From contig JBEKMJ010000037.1 of the NCBI GenBank assembly GCA_050008575.1, positions 9,284 to 73,283 on the forward strand: 64,000 bases of DNA, written 5' to 3'. Under the pieces are notes generated by a model. The model saw nothing but the letters and a program-made list of their open reading frames with translations. It did no database searches and was not told the origin of the DNA. Shown here in pieces: positions 1 through 8,568 of the stretch. Position numbers and translations under genes: made by a program. Position 1 is the stretch's first letter, and each line of letters opens with the position of its first letter. This stretch comes from Bog-159 sp050008575 (GTDB taxonomy: Bacteria; Acidobacteriota; Terriglobia; Bryobacterales; Bryobacteraceae).

Positions 1-1
1 C

Positions 2-553
2 GTCTATCACGAAGCGCTCACGCAAGCGGGCTGGACGATTGTTAAACAGATCCAGAACGTCCACAGCGCAGACGCGCTTCTCAATGCGCACTACAATGCC
101 AACGGCCGCGATATTTGGGCGTCTTTGCACAGCGGCGGCGGAGACTACACGATCCAAGTCGCCGATGTTGGCGGCGAGGACATTGGCAAGGAACTGGACC
201 GGGATTGCCACGTCGCGCTCTACGGCATCCATTTCGATTTCAACAAAGCGACATTGCGCCCGGATTCGGAGCCGATTCTGCAGAAAATACTGGCGTTGCT
301 CAAAGCGAGACCGGACGTTAAGTTGGAAGTGCAGGGACACACCGATAACGTCGGCGGCGACGACTACAACCAGAAACTGTCCGACTCGCGAGCGACCGCC
401 GTCCTCGAGTGGCTTCGCGCGAAGGGCATTGCGGCCGATCGCCTGACGGCACACGGCTACGGGCTGAAGGTTCCTATCGCCGATAACGGCAGCGACGAAG
501 GCCGAACCAAGAATCGCCGGGTAGAGATCAAGAAGCAAGGGTGTGGGAAATAA
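2..553 (+). CDS. OmpA-family peptidoglycan-binding protein, C-terminal part (5' end outside window)
   Basis: The reading frame is open from base 2, so the start lies upstream of the window. The last ~110 residues form an OmpA-type domain: a FDFNKATLRPDS strand, then GHTDNVGGDDYN with the Asp and following residues used to grip diaminopimelate, and a terminal RTKNRRVEI motif. Such proteins tether the outer membrane to peptidoglycan. The preceding ~70 residues (VYHEALTQAGW, DIWASLHSGGGDYTIQ) look like the DUF4892-type or related region seen ahead of OmpA domains, but I cannot name it firmly. It ends convergently with the GH2 gene, with ~200 bp of featureless sequence between. Confidence 0.85.
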   Translation, partial: VYHEALTQAGWTIVKQIQNVHSADALLNAHYNANGRDIWASLHSGGGDYTIQVADVGGEDIGKELDRDCHVALYGIHFDFNKATLRPDSEPILQKILALLKARPDVKLEVQGHTDNVGGDDYNQKLSDSRATAVLEWLRAKGIAADRLTAHGYGLKVPIADNGSDEGRTKNRRVEIKKQGCGK

Positions 554-756
554 GGGTCACCTACCGCTCAGCATGTTACTTAGCCAGTCTAACAGGTAAA
601 GCGAGAACAGCCCTTCCGCCAGCTGACGCGGCGGGTGGCGGCTTTCGTCCTGTTCCAGCTTCCACCTGGTGGCTTAACGGCCCCTACGGCGTAACCAAAA
701 AATGGCCGCTTGCACCGGGTCCATCAGGAAACTTTCGCGACCTGGCTCCCTTTGGC

Positions 757-3321
757 TCACGCCTTCGCCGCGACTGTCACGGTGGCCGGCTCGAGGCCGG
801 GAGACGTGGCGGTCACGCGAATCTGCCCGGCGCTCGTGGTGGATTGCACGATACCCAGGCACATGCCGTGGCAAGCCTTCCTGATTTTGCCTTTGAAGTC
901 CGCTCCCATGTCAGCCATATTGCCGTTGTCCACGCCGATAAGTCTGCCAGCTCCCTGGACTTCGAACGTGATCTCATTGTCTGCATCCGGATGCAAACGA
1001 CCCTGCGCGTCCAACACCTTCACGGTGACGTGGGCCACATCGCGCCGGTCAGCGCGGACGGCGTCGCGGTCCACAGAAAGGCCGAGGGCGGCCGGGTCGC
1101 CTGTCGTTGAGATCTGCACTTGTACGACCTTTCCGCCCTTCATCCCCACCGCCTTGAGAGTGCCGGGCTCGTAGGGCACATCCCAGGCGAGGTGGAGATC
1201 GCTGGTGGTCCGGACGGCGCCCGGCGGCGCCGGCGCGTATTGACCGTATCGGCCCTGCATACCATATCGCGGGAACGTGTAGCCCTTGACCCCTATCGAC
1301 CTGCCATTGAGAAACAATTCGACGCTATCGCAATTGGTGTAGCAAGTGACCGGCACGAAGACACCCTCGCGGCCCTTCCAGTTCCAATGCGGGAAGAGGT
1401 GCAGCACCGGCTTCTCGCTCCATTGGCTCTGGTAGAAGTAGTAGCCATCCTTGGGGAACCCGCAACTATCGATGACTCCGGAACTGGAGCCCCTGGATGC
1501 GCCGAAAGCTTCGCCCAGGTAATCGATTCCCGTCCACATGAAGTCGCCGGCGACGTAATCGTGGGTGCGCACGAACTTCCAAAGTTGTTCCGTATCCAGG
1601 CCGCGGATGGCGCTGCGGCCAAATCCGCGTCCGCCTCCCACCGCCGGCACGACTGCGGAGGGTGCCGCCAGAACCGCGGCCTGCCCTGGCGAGGCCGGGA
1701 CCATGCCGCCATAGTCCCCGCGTTGCCCGCCCATACCAGTGCTTTCCGTTCCGATCATGCGCCAGTTGGGATGCGCGGCTTTGTCGAGGCTATAGTACAG
1801 CTCGCGCCGCTCTCGCCAACGATCGGCGTAGTTGTATCCCACGACATCCAACAGGCTCAGAAACTCCACCGGCGCCGCTTTCGGTTCGGCCGCAATCTGG
1901 TCACAGCCAGCCGTGACCGGGCGCGTGGGGTCTTCCCGATGGAAGATGGCCAGCAATTCCCGCAGAATCTCCACGCCATGCTCGCTGAGCTGGTCGCCGA
2001 TTTCATTGCCGCAGCTCCACAGCACGACCGAAGGGTGATTGCGGTCCCGCCGGACGAAGTCCGTCACGTCCCGTTCGTGCCACTCGTCATAGACCCTCGA
2101 ATATCCGTTGCCGCGCACTTGTCCTTTACCGGCCTTCCACTCGTCGAAGGCTTCGTTCATGACCAGGAAGCCCATGCGGTCGCAGAGATCCAAAAACTCG
2201 GGCGCCGGCGGATTGTGGCTAGTGCGGATGGCGTTGCAACCCATCTCGCGCAGGACCTCGAAACGCCGCTCCCAAACGCGTTCCGGTACAGCCGCCCCAA
2301 CGGCCCCTCCGTCGTGGTGCAGGCAGACGCCATTCAGCTTCACGTGCGCGCCATTCAGCAGCAACCCGCGGTCGGCATCGAAGATCGCTTCGCGAATGCC
2401 GATGGGAGTCTCGTACTCGTCCACCACCTGCCCGCTCACTTGCACCGTGCTGCGCACTCTGTAAAGATACGGTGCGGCCACACTCCAGAGCATGGGCTTA
2501 TTGACGGTGAGAGTCTGCTCGAACTCGTATTCTGCGTGAGGGCCGATCTCCTGCGCGCTCTCCACGGTCTGGACCACCTGGCCTTCGCGATCGACCACCG
2601 CGGTAGCCAGCGTGCAAGCTGCGGCCGCCGCTGTTTCGTTGCGGACCCGCGTCTTGACGTGAACGGCCGCGGAGTCCTCGGATACCCGTGGCGTAGTCAC
2701 GAACGTCCCCCATTGGGCGATGTGGACCGGATTCACAGTAACCAGCCACGTGTGCCGGTAGATGCCCGAGCCGGAGTACCAGCGCGAGCTGGGCTGGCGG
2801 GAGTTATCCACCTTTACAGCCACTACGTTATCGCCGCCGGCATTCACGTGCGGGGTGAGGTCATAGGCGAAGCTGATGTACCCGAATGGCCGCTTGCCAA
2901 GGTATTGCCCGTTGATCCACACTTCGCTGTTCTGGTAGACGCCATCGAATTCGATGGATACTTTACGGTCCCTGTATGACGCCGGGAGGCGAAAGCGCTT
3001 CCGGTACCAGCCGGTGCCGGTCGGGGCGTAGCCACCCGAGCCGCCACTGGACTCATTCTGGGCGAAGGGTCCTTCGATGCTCCAGTCGTGCGGCAGGTCG
3101 AGGCTGCGCCAGTTGGCAGCCGCGAACGCCGGTTGCTGCGCGCCCGGAGCATCGCCCTTGAAAAACTGCCAGTCGAAGTCGAAAGAGTCGCGGATACGCG
3201 CGGGCGGTTCCGGCGTTTGGGCGACCAACTGGCTGGCGGAGTCGAGCGCCGAAACCAGGGCCGCCGCTCCCAGCGCCCGGCCGAGGAGGCCGCGGCGGGT
3301 CATCGCATCATTCGGATTCAT
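757..3321 (-). CDS. Glycoside hydrolase family 2 (beta-galactosidase-like), exported
   Basis: An 854-residue secreted glycosidase. The start chosen is the ATG at 3321, after a GGGAAG-type ribosome site; an in-frame upstream ATG would add 50 residues without export features. The N-terminus carries a twin-arginine-like signal (TRRGLLGRALGAAALVSA). Domains in order: sugar-binding jelly roll (~45-195, with LPHDWSIEGPF), immunoglobulin-like domain (~200-310), TIM barrel (~315-600) with the GH2 acid/base in WSCGNEIGD (E440) and the likely nucleophile in IGTES (E526), then a DUF4982-like segment and a C-terminal Ig-like domain (ADNEITFEVQGAG). It should release terminal beta-linked sugars from plant or microbial glycans outside the cytoplasm; the exact substrate cannot be read. 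A ~30-residue Ala/Gly-rich insertion (PGQAAVLAAPSAVVPAVGGG) sits inside the barrel. Confidence 0.9.
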   Translation of the reverse strand: MNPNDAMTRRGLLGRALGAAALVSALDSASQLVAQTPEPPARIRDSFDFDWQFFKGDAPGAQQPAFAAANWRSLDLPHDWSIEGPFAQNESSGGSGGYAPTGTGWYRKRFRLPASYRDRKVSIEFDGVYQNSEVWINGQYLGKRPFGYISFAYDLTPHVNAGGDNVVAVKVDNSRQPSSRWYSGSGIYRHTWLVTVNPVHIAQWGTFVTTPRVSEDSAAVHVKTRVRNETAAAAACTLATAVVDREGQVVQTVESAQEIGPHAEYEFEQTLTVNKPMLWSVAAPYLYRVRSTVQVSGQVVDEYETPIGIREAIFDADRGLLLNGAHVKLNGVCLHHDGGAVGAAVPERVWERRFEVLREMGCNAIRTSHNPPAPEFLDLCDRMGFLVMNEAFDEWKAGKGQVRGNGYSRVYDEWHERDVTDFVRRDRNHPSVVLWSCGNEIGDQLSEHGVEILRELLAIFHREDPTRPVTAGCDQIAAEPKAAPVEFLSLLDVVGYNYADRWRERRELYYSLDKAAHPNWRMIGTESTGMGGQRGDYGGMVPASPGQAAVLAAPSAVVPAVGGGRGFGRSAIRGLDTEQLWKFVRTHDYVAGDFMWTGIDYLGEAFGASRGSSSGVIDSCGFPKDGYYFYQSQWSEKPVLHLFPHWNWKGREGVFVPVTCYTNCDSVELFLNGRSIGVKGYTFPRYGMQGRYGQYAPAPPGAVRTTSDLHLAWDVPYEPGTLKAVGMKGGKVVQVQISTTGDPAALGLSVDRDAVRADRRDVAHVTVKVLDAQGRLHPDADNEITFEVQGAGRLIGVDNGNMADMGADFKGKIRKACHGMCLGIVQSTTSAGQIRVTATSPGLEPATVTVAAKA

Positions 3322-3507
3322 CCTAACTTCCCCTTTTGGCCACTGCCGGAGTCTCGCGACGCCGACAAACCGAGACGACGTACCGCGGCCGGCACGGCCT
3401 GGGTAGGACCGGGTTACGGCGACGCCGGCCAGTAGCACTGCAACGTTTTGAGGGTTCATAACCGGAGTCAAGCGCGTTGCTTCGCCGCGAGTCTGCTGGC
3501 GTAGGGA

Positions 3508-3898
3508 TTACGCTGCAGAACCGTGGGCCTTGTGGTAAGCCGCCCACCTTCTCTTCGTCGCTTCCCTTATGGCCTTCAACCCCGCCGCCGACATCTTCCG
3601 CTTCTTGGGCCTCGCCGGTGTGGCCGGTTGCGCCTGCCGCTTCTTCACCGCCGCCCATCTCGCTCTCTGCGCGGCGGCGATCATGGCGCGGCCCGCTTTG
3701 CTTATCGTCCGGCGCTTTGCCGGAGCAGCGTGATCCGTTGCGTTCGCGGACGCTGGTGCTGCACGTTCCCTTTGGACGGCTCGGACCGCGCTTTCCGAGT
3801 TGCGCGTTAATCTCGGCTATCTTGGACGCGATTCCTTCGAGCTGTTGCTGATACCCGACGATGGCCATCTCCAGCGGCGTGTCGTTTATCTTTGACAT
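3508..3898 (-). pseudogene. Small protein with basic Ala/Arg/Lys-rich tail, split by one frameshift
   Basis: Reading starts at the ATG at 3898 behind a strong GGGGAGG site and gives MSKINDTPLEMAIVGYQQQL, continuing to SRPKGT near 3772. In that frame it then degenerates. One base shift near 3770 restores a coherent continuation in another frame: APAKRRTISKAGRAMIAAAQ, then RARWAAVKKRQ, RPKKRKMSAAGLKAIREATK and RRWAAYHKAHGSAA, ending with TAA at 3508. The restored protein would be ~129 residues: a short coiled N-terminus and two repeats of the pattern (K)RKxSxAGxxxIxxAxxxRWAA. The strongly basic tail suggests nucleic-acid binding, as in histone-like tails; that is inference. The break is either a real pseudogenising indel or an assembly error. 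Confidence 0.7.
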
Positions 3899-4216
3899 TT
3901 GGTGTTCCTCCCCAGAACACTGAACTGCGACCGTGTTTCAATCAGTCTGGTCGCGATTTGATTCTAACACTGAGGTAGTGCCAACCGGTCAATGCCGGTG
4001 ACTTACGTTTCGGCGGGGCGTGTAGACTGAGTGCAACCCTGATTCGTGGGCGCGACCGAGGGCAAGACCAAGCGTAGCTGCGTCGAGAGCCTATTGACGA
4101 GGATCAAATTATCTCGCGATATGCAACAATAATACTAGTGTCGCTCGGCACGCCGGGGTACCGGGATACAATTCACAAGATTCTTCCGCGAGAACATGTG
4201 CGTCTTACAGCCTACA
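3899..4216. other. Intergenic stretch, no gene seen
   Basis: About 320 bp between the basic-tail gene and the secreted Ig-like gene. It is less GC-rich than its surroundings around 4090-4140. No coherent coding frame or RNA gene is visible. It should contain the promoter of the minus-strand gene starting at 3898, but no convincing -35/-10 pair was identified. Confidence 0.4.
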
Positions 4217-4226
4217 TTACGGCTGT
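4207..4226 (-). terminator. Small hairpin overlapping the stop codon of the Ig-like gene
   Basis: ACAGCC (4207-4212) and GGCTGT (4221-4226) form a 6-bp inverted repeat with an 8-nt loop that contains the TAA stop of the minus-strand gene. There is no clear U-tract, so a terminator role is only possible. Confidence 0.3.
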
Positions 4227-5215
4227 ATGATGCTTGGCCCTACGACCATAACCGTAGCTGTTGACGCTATGCTGTCATAGACAGTGTCCGCGCCATAGAC
4301 CGCGGTGAATGAGTGAATACCGGGGGCAAGCGTCGGGAGGACGATCCCGGCGAATCCACTATTCAACGGTTTCACCCCTAAGGATACATTTCCATCCAAG
4401 AATGTCACATTTCCATTGGGAATCACCGTGGAGTTGGCCGGCGGAACCACACTCGCTATGAGCGTGATCGAAGTTCCTTGGGTAATTGGGGAAGCCGGAG
4501 TCGCACTGAGGTTTATTATTGGTGTTTGGTCAGCGAAGGTTAGAGTTATGGTCTGCGTGTTCGTTTCGCTTATCTTGTACTTGCCGGTAATGCCTACGGA
4601 GCCGATCTTAGGCTCCAATTCAAGCGTACCATCCTTTGTAAACGCAAATTTGATACTTACCTTAACCTGATGTTGACTTAGTGCAGGAAAATCATTTAGT
4701 CTTTCTGCCATCTGTTGCATAGCTGCTGTAATGGCTTCTCCGAGCGTGGTCGCGGAACTGGCCTTTTCTTTGGTCTTGCTCTTGGCAAGACGAGAAAGAA
4801 ATTCCGAGTGATCAAATGGTTGCGCCCCCACCGGTGTGGGAACACTATAGGTAAAGTCAGAATCCGCGGTTACTTGCTTATCGAGTTCCCCAGCCGCTCC
4901 GCCGATGAATAGCACTTCAAGAGTGCCGTCGTGATCGACCAGCGTTTGAAAGTCCATATCCGCTGTAGTTAACTGGAACCTGCCTGCGGGATCAAAATTC
5001 GCGCATTTCGCCTCGTTGATCGCGTCCACGACAAGTGCTGTGGCCTGGGCCAAATTTATGAATCCTTTGCCGGATTTCAGCGCTTGAGCGTCGGCTGACT
5101 TTCGCGTGAGGCAGTCGATTACTGGGGCGGCACTAGAAGGGTTGTTGATGCCTGGCACTTGGGCTAGACCAGGTAGTGTTAGCAGGAGACATAGACACAG
5201 GTTGCAACGTCGCAT
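4217..5215 (-). CDS. Secreted protein with a bacterial Ig-like domain
   Basis: A 332-residue protein starting at 5215 behind AAAGGAG. Residues 1-18 form a signal peptide (MRRCNLCLCLLLTLPGLAQ). Residues ~150-235 (TLGEAITAAMQQMAERLNDF, then VKVSIKFAFTKDGTLELEP and TQTITLTF) resemble the trypco2-type module found beside trypsin-like peptidases in other bacteria; this assignment is tentative. Residues ~240-325 form a Big_3_5-type Ig-like repeat (NGNVTFLDGNVSLG, PGIHSFTAVYGADTVYDSIAS). The middle Cys-containing part (DCLTRKSADAQ, NEAKCANFDPAG) is unassigned. No peptidase lies next to it, so the context gives no further clue. Confidence 0.75.
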   Translation of the reverse strand: MRRCNLCLCLLLTLPGLAQVPGINNPSSAAPVIDCLTRKSADAQALKSGKGFINLAQATALVVDAINEAKCANFDPAGRFQLTTADMDFQTLVDHDGTLEVLFIGGAAGELDKQVTADSDFTYSVPTPVGAQPFDHSEFLSRLAKSKTKEKASSATTLGEAITAAMQQMAERLNDFPALSQHQVKVSIKFAFTKDGTLELEPKIGSVGITGKYKISETNTQTITLTFADQTPIINLSATPASPITQGTSITLIASVVPPANSTVIPNGNVTFLDGNVSLGVKPLNSGFAGIVLPTLAPGIHSFTAVYGADTVYDSIASTATVMVVGPSIIQP

Positions 5216-5486
5216 TGCTCTAAACTCCTTTCAGAAAATACTAGTCGGAATCTCACTTTTGGGCTTCGATTTCAAGTTAGTGTACATCCAACCGGGCGGA
5301 GCATCTCCGCATTATGAGAATTTAATTGTGCTCGGTCTGCTGGGCTGCTCACCCAAACCGGTCCCCACGACCGTTCCTGAGCGTCTAACGCCACCCGTCG
5401 CGTAGCCGCCGCCCTGCACGACCGTCTCGCGGTCGATGCACGCCTCTCGTTCGGTCCTCACACGGGCACGAACTCTCGTCGAAAGT

Positions 5487-6420
5487 CTACATCCCGACAA
5501 ACCTGCTATGCCTCAAGTGCCGGTCCTCGGTCCACTCCAGGAACTCGACCCGCACTTTCAATTCCGGCCCCACCGGCACTCCTTCATCTTGTCCGCCTCA
5601 GCCCTTCGCCCCATCGACCCGGCCGATTTTCCGGCAGATTGCAGAACGGGCACGCCTCGACCTCCAGCGGCCTCATTTTGCGCAGCAGTTCCGCGCGTAA
5701 CGCCGGCGTGAATCCGCTCCGCGTCCGCGCGACGTACACCAGCTTGCCGTCCACCACGTGCCCGACGATCACCGTGTCGAAGGTGCTTCCGCCGACTGAA
5801 TAGCCGCCGATGATGAACTCCTGGGAGCGGTTGACCCGCATCTTCATCCAGGCACCCGACCGTTGTCCCGATTCGTATCGGCTGTTAGCACGCTTGGCCA
5901 CCACCCCCTCAGGGCCCTGCGCCCGTATGGACTGAATCAGGTCCGACAAGCTGGCCTCCAGCACCGGCGAGCATCGCACCGGCTCGGGTAGCTTTGGCAG
6001 GACGTGGTTCTCCAGCAGATCCCGCCGCTTGACCAATGGCTCACCCGTCACGTCTTGGCCGGACAAGATCAACACGTCGAACACGTAGAAGTGGACATCG
6101 GTGACACCGTTTTGTAGCAGGCTGAATACGGGCTTCCCGGTTGCATCGAGCGCCACTAGCTCTCCGTCGATTACGGTTTCATCCGGCAGCTCCGTCAGCG
6201 CCGCCACAACGCCCGGATAGCGCTTGGTGAGGTCCTTGTCGTTGCGGGACCGGAGCCGGACCTGCCCGCCGCTCTTGATCGCCAACGCCCGATAGCCGTC
6301 GAGCTTGACCTCATACCGCCAGCCGTCGCCTTCCGGTAATTTGTCGGTCCGCAGCGAGAGCATCGGTTCGATAAACCGGGCTGTTCGTTCTGCGCTGGGC
6401 ACAATCAAAGGATCGCACAA
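5487..6420 (-). CDS. ATP-dependent DNA ligase (LigD-type ligase domain), 3' end frameshifted
   Basis: Intact reading frame 6420 to 5584 (278 codons), then two frame changes. Nucleotidyltransferase motifs are clear: motif I EVKLDGYR with the adenylated Lys39, motif III FYVFDVLIL, motif IV EGVVAKR and motif V WMKMR, followed by an OB-fold. The frame stops early after GRWGEGL, but the family continuation is still readable in other frames: ADKMKECRW just downstream, then KVRVEFLEWTEDRHLRHSRF to a TAG at 5487. The ancestral gene therefore had a full OB-fold end. The N-terminus is short, with TTG at 6420 or GTG 18 bases further in as possible starts. Enzymes of this kind seal breaks in non-homologous end joining with Ku; no Ku or polymerase domain is in the window. 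Confidence 0.75.
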
Positions 6421-6469
6421 ACGGCTTCAAGACACGCTTGACCCACGCTAAACATCGAAGCGGCGCTTG

Positions 6470-7579
6470 CTACTTCGCCCCCGCCTTCGTGCTGAACCAA
6501 ACCGCGTTCGGCGCATCACTGCGCGCAGCGGCGATGTCGGGCCATACGTCGCCGTCCAGATCCCCTATCGCCACACCGTAGACCGCTCCTTTGCCGTCGC
6601 CCCAGGGGATCTCCAGAAAGTTCGTGCCGGTCCCATCGTTGAAAAGCACCGAACCCGGCGCGCCCGCGTTCCCCACAACGATATCGTTCTTTCCGTCGCG
6701 GTTCAGATTGCCTATAGCGACCGAGTACGGCACCCGCTGCTTGCCGACCAGCAGGATCGGGTCGCTGAAGTCTCGCTTCCCATGATTGAGATAGACGAAA
6801 AGCCCCTGTCGTTCGCCGCCCACCACCAAATCGACGCGTCCATCGCCGTTCAGATCCCCGGCGGCCGCAGCGCGCGCAGCCGAATTCGGCGGTCCGACCG
6901 GCGTCTTTTGGGCAAACTGTCCCTTGCCGTCGTTCCAGAAAATGACACTCTGACCGCCGTCGCGATGTGGCACAAACAGGTCAACCGCGCCGTCGCCGTC
7001 GAAGTCCGCCGCGACAATGATCGTCGCCGACTCCGTCCCGGCCAGGGGAGTGCAAGACGGGAATTGTCCCTTGCCGTCGTTCAAGCAAATGAAGCTGGAT
7101 TCCGGGTGCTTCGGCGGATCGCCGCGATTGGCGGCGATGATGTCGGGATATCCGTCGCCGTTCAGATCGGCGAGCGTATCGTAGCGCGTCGGCCATTTTG
7201 GATCGCCAAAGGTTCCCGAGACGTGGAAATTGCCTTTGCCATCGTTGAGATACATCAGCTTGCGATCCGGTTGGTCGTTGCTGATCACCACGTCCAGATA
7301 GCCGTCGTGATTGACATCGGCCAACGCGGCTGAATATGTGCGATCCGGCGTGGTTCCCAAGTCGTGAGCCGTGAAGTGGCCCGTCCCGTCATTCAGCAGT
7401 ACCCGGTCGAGCAGCGGCCGGTGCCGTCCTTTTCCCAAAACGAGATCGGGATACCCGTCGCCGTTCAGATCGCCGATGCTCACACTCGCCGAGGTTTCCC
7501 TGCACGCCTCGCGCTCCGAGCGGCTCTCAGAAGCTGGAAGGAACCATAGCAAGGCTGCTTGAGTTTTGACGGTGCCCAC
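6470..7579 (-). CDS. FG-GAP/VCBS repeat protein (beta-propeller)
   Basis: A 369-residue protein built of about seven repeats, each with a calcium-type loop of the form D-x-N/D-x-D-G-x-x-D: IGDLNGDGYPDLVLGKG, LADVNHDGYLDVVIS, LADLNGDGYPDIIAAN, AADFDGDGAVDLFV, AGDLNGDGRVDLVVGG, IGNLNRDGKNDIVVGN, IGDLDGDVWPDIAAA. Between them is the strand motif YLNDGKGNF/VLLNDGTGHF. This is the integrin-alpha-like propeller of secreted or surface proteins. The start is a GTG at 7579, giving only a weak signal (AALLWFLPAS), so the true N-terminus may be altered. It lies 24 bp downstream of xthA and 50 bp upstream of the ligase, as one minus-strand run. Confidence 0.8.
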   Translation of the reverse strand: MGTVKTQAALLWFLPASESRSEREACRETSASVSIGDLNGDGYPDLVLGKGRHRPLLDRVLLNDGTGHFTAHDLGTTPDRTYSAALADVNHDGYLDVVISNDQPDRKLMYLNDGKGNFHVSGTFGDPKWPTRYDTLADLNGDGYPDIIAANRGDPPKHPESSFICLNDGKGQFPSCTPLAGTESATIIVAADFDGDGAVDLFVPHRDGGQSVIFWNDGKGQFAQKTPVGPPNSAARAAAAGDLNGDGRVDLVVGGERQGLFVYLNHGKRDFSDPILLVGKQRVPYSVAIGNLNRDGKNDIVVGNAGAPGSVLFNDGTGTNFLEIPWGDGKGAVYGVAIGDLDGDVWPDIAAARSDAPNAVWFSTKAGAK

Positions 7580-7603
7580 GCCGGTGAAGGAGAGAGCGCA
7601 ACA

Positions 7604-8377
7604 TCAAACATCAAGCACGATCCACGCGGGAGCGTGGTCACTGGCATTTTCCTCACCCCGCACACATCGGTCTACACCGCCGTCTACCAACCGCTCCAAT
7701 ATCGCCGGCGAGAGAAGGAAATGATCGAGCCGCATGCCCTTATCGGCCGGCCATCGCTCGCGCTTATAATCCCAGAATGTCCAAAGCGGCCCATTTGGGT
7801 ACAATCGCCGCAGCGCATCTGTCCAGCCTTGAGCGAGCATTCGGGCAAACGCCTCGCGGCTTTCCGGTTGGATCAGCGCGTTGTCATCTAAGGAGCGCGT
7901 TGGATAGATGTCCTGCGGCGTCGGCACGACATTGTAATCGCCCGCCAACACGACCGGCACGCCGGCCGCAATGAGTCCGGCGGCGTGGGCGATGAGGCGT
8001 TCAAACCACGCAAGCTTGTATTGGAACTTCGGGCCAGGCTGAGGATTTCCATTCGGCAGATAGATGGAAGCGATCAAGACTCCGTTCACGGCCGCCTCGA
8101 TGTACCGCGCCTGGGAATCCTGAGGATTACCGGGCAGGCTGGAGCGGACCAGCACTGGAGCGTGATCTCGCGCCAAGATGGCCACGCCATTCCAGGAACG
8201 CTCGCCCTGCCAGACGGCCTCGTATCCGAGGGCGTGAAGGGAATCCACGGGAAATGCCTCCTGCGCAGCCTTTAGTTCCTGGAGGCAAACGACATCCGGT
8301 GCAACTTGGCCGAGCCAAGCCGAGAGATTCTCCAGACGCTTGTTGATGTTGTTGATATTGAAGCTCGCAATCTTCAC
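7604..8377 (-). CDS. xthA: Exodeoxyribonuclease III (AP endonuclease)
   Basis: A 257-residue exonuclease III. The start is a GTG at 8377 preceded by AGGAACA, giving M(V)KIASFNINNINKRL, which matches the family N-terminus; the longer upstream frame has no homologous look. Catalytic motifs of the EEP fold: LQELK (metal-binding E34), GDYNVVPTPQDIY (Asp-Asn), LWTFWDYK, RLDHFLLS and the terminal SDHAP His. It cuts the backbone at abasic sites and trims 3' ends in base-excision repair. It is the first of three minus-strand genes (xthA, FG-GAP, ligase). Sharing a strand with a DNA ligase is suggestive of repair, although the gene between them is not a repair gene. Confidence 0.95.
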   Translation of the reverse strand: MKIASFNINNINKRLENLSAWLGQVAPDVVCLQELKAAQEAFPVDSLHALGYEAVWQGERSWNGVAILARDHAPVLVRSSLPGNPQDSQARYIEAAVNGVLIASIYLPNGNPQPGPKFQYKLAWFERLIAHAAGLIAAGVPVVLAGDYNVVPTPQDIYPTRSLDDNALIQPESREAFARMLAQGWTDALRRLYPNGPLWTFWDYKRERWPADKGMRLDHFLLSPAILERLVDGGVDRCVRGEENASDHAPAWIVLDV

Positions 8378-8568
8378 TGTTCCTGCCTCGATCTTGCAGC
8401 GCGTCCTGCCCTGAGCGCTTTTGTAACGGCTGAGACACCCTGACTCCAATCGTGATTGACCGGGATAACTAGGCGCCTGGCCACGGAAAAAGAGATTCTA
8501 ACCCCGAGCCGCCGAATCGCCCAAGAACCTGAACCGCCTGGACACTGAACGCCGGAACACGCGAATGC

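Noticed and set aside
1120..2979. Long plus-strand ORF (619 codons) opposite the GH2 gene
   Set aside because: Its product has no domain pattern and it lies antisense to a complete, motif-bearing glycosidase; such mirror ORFs are common in high-GC genes.
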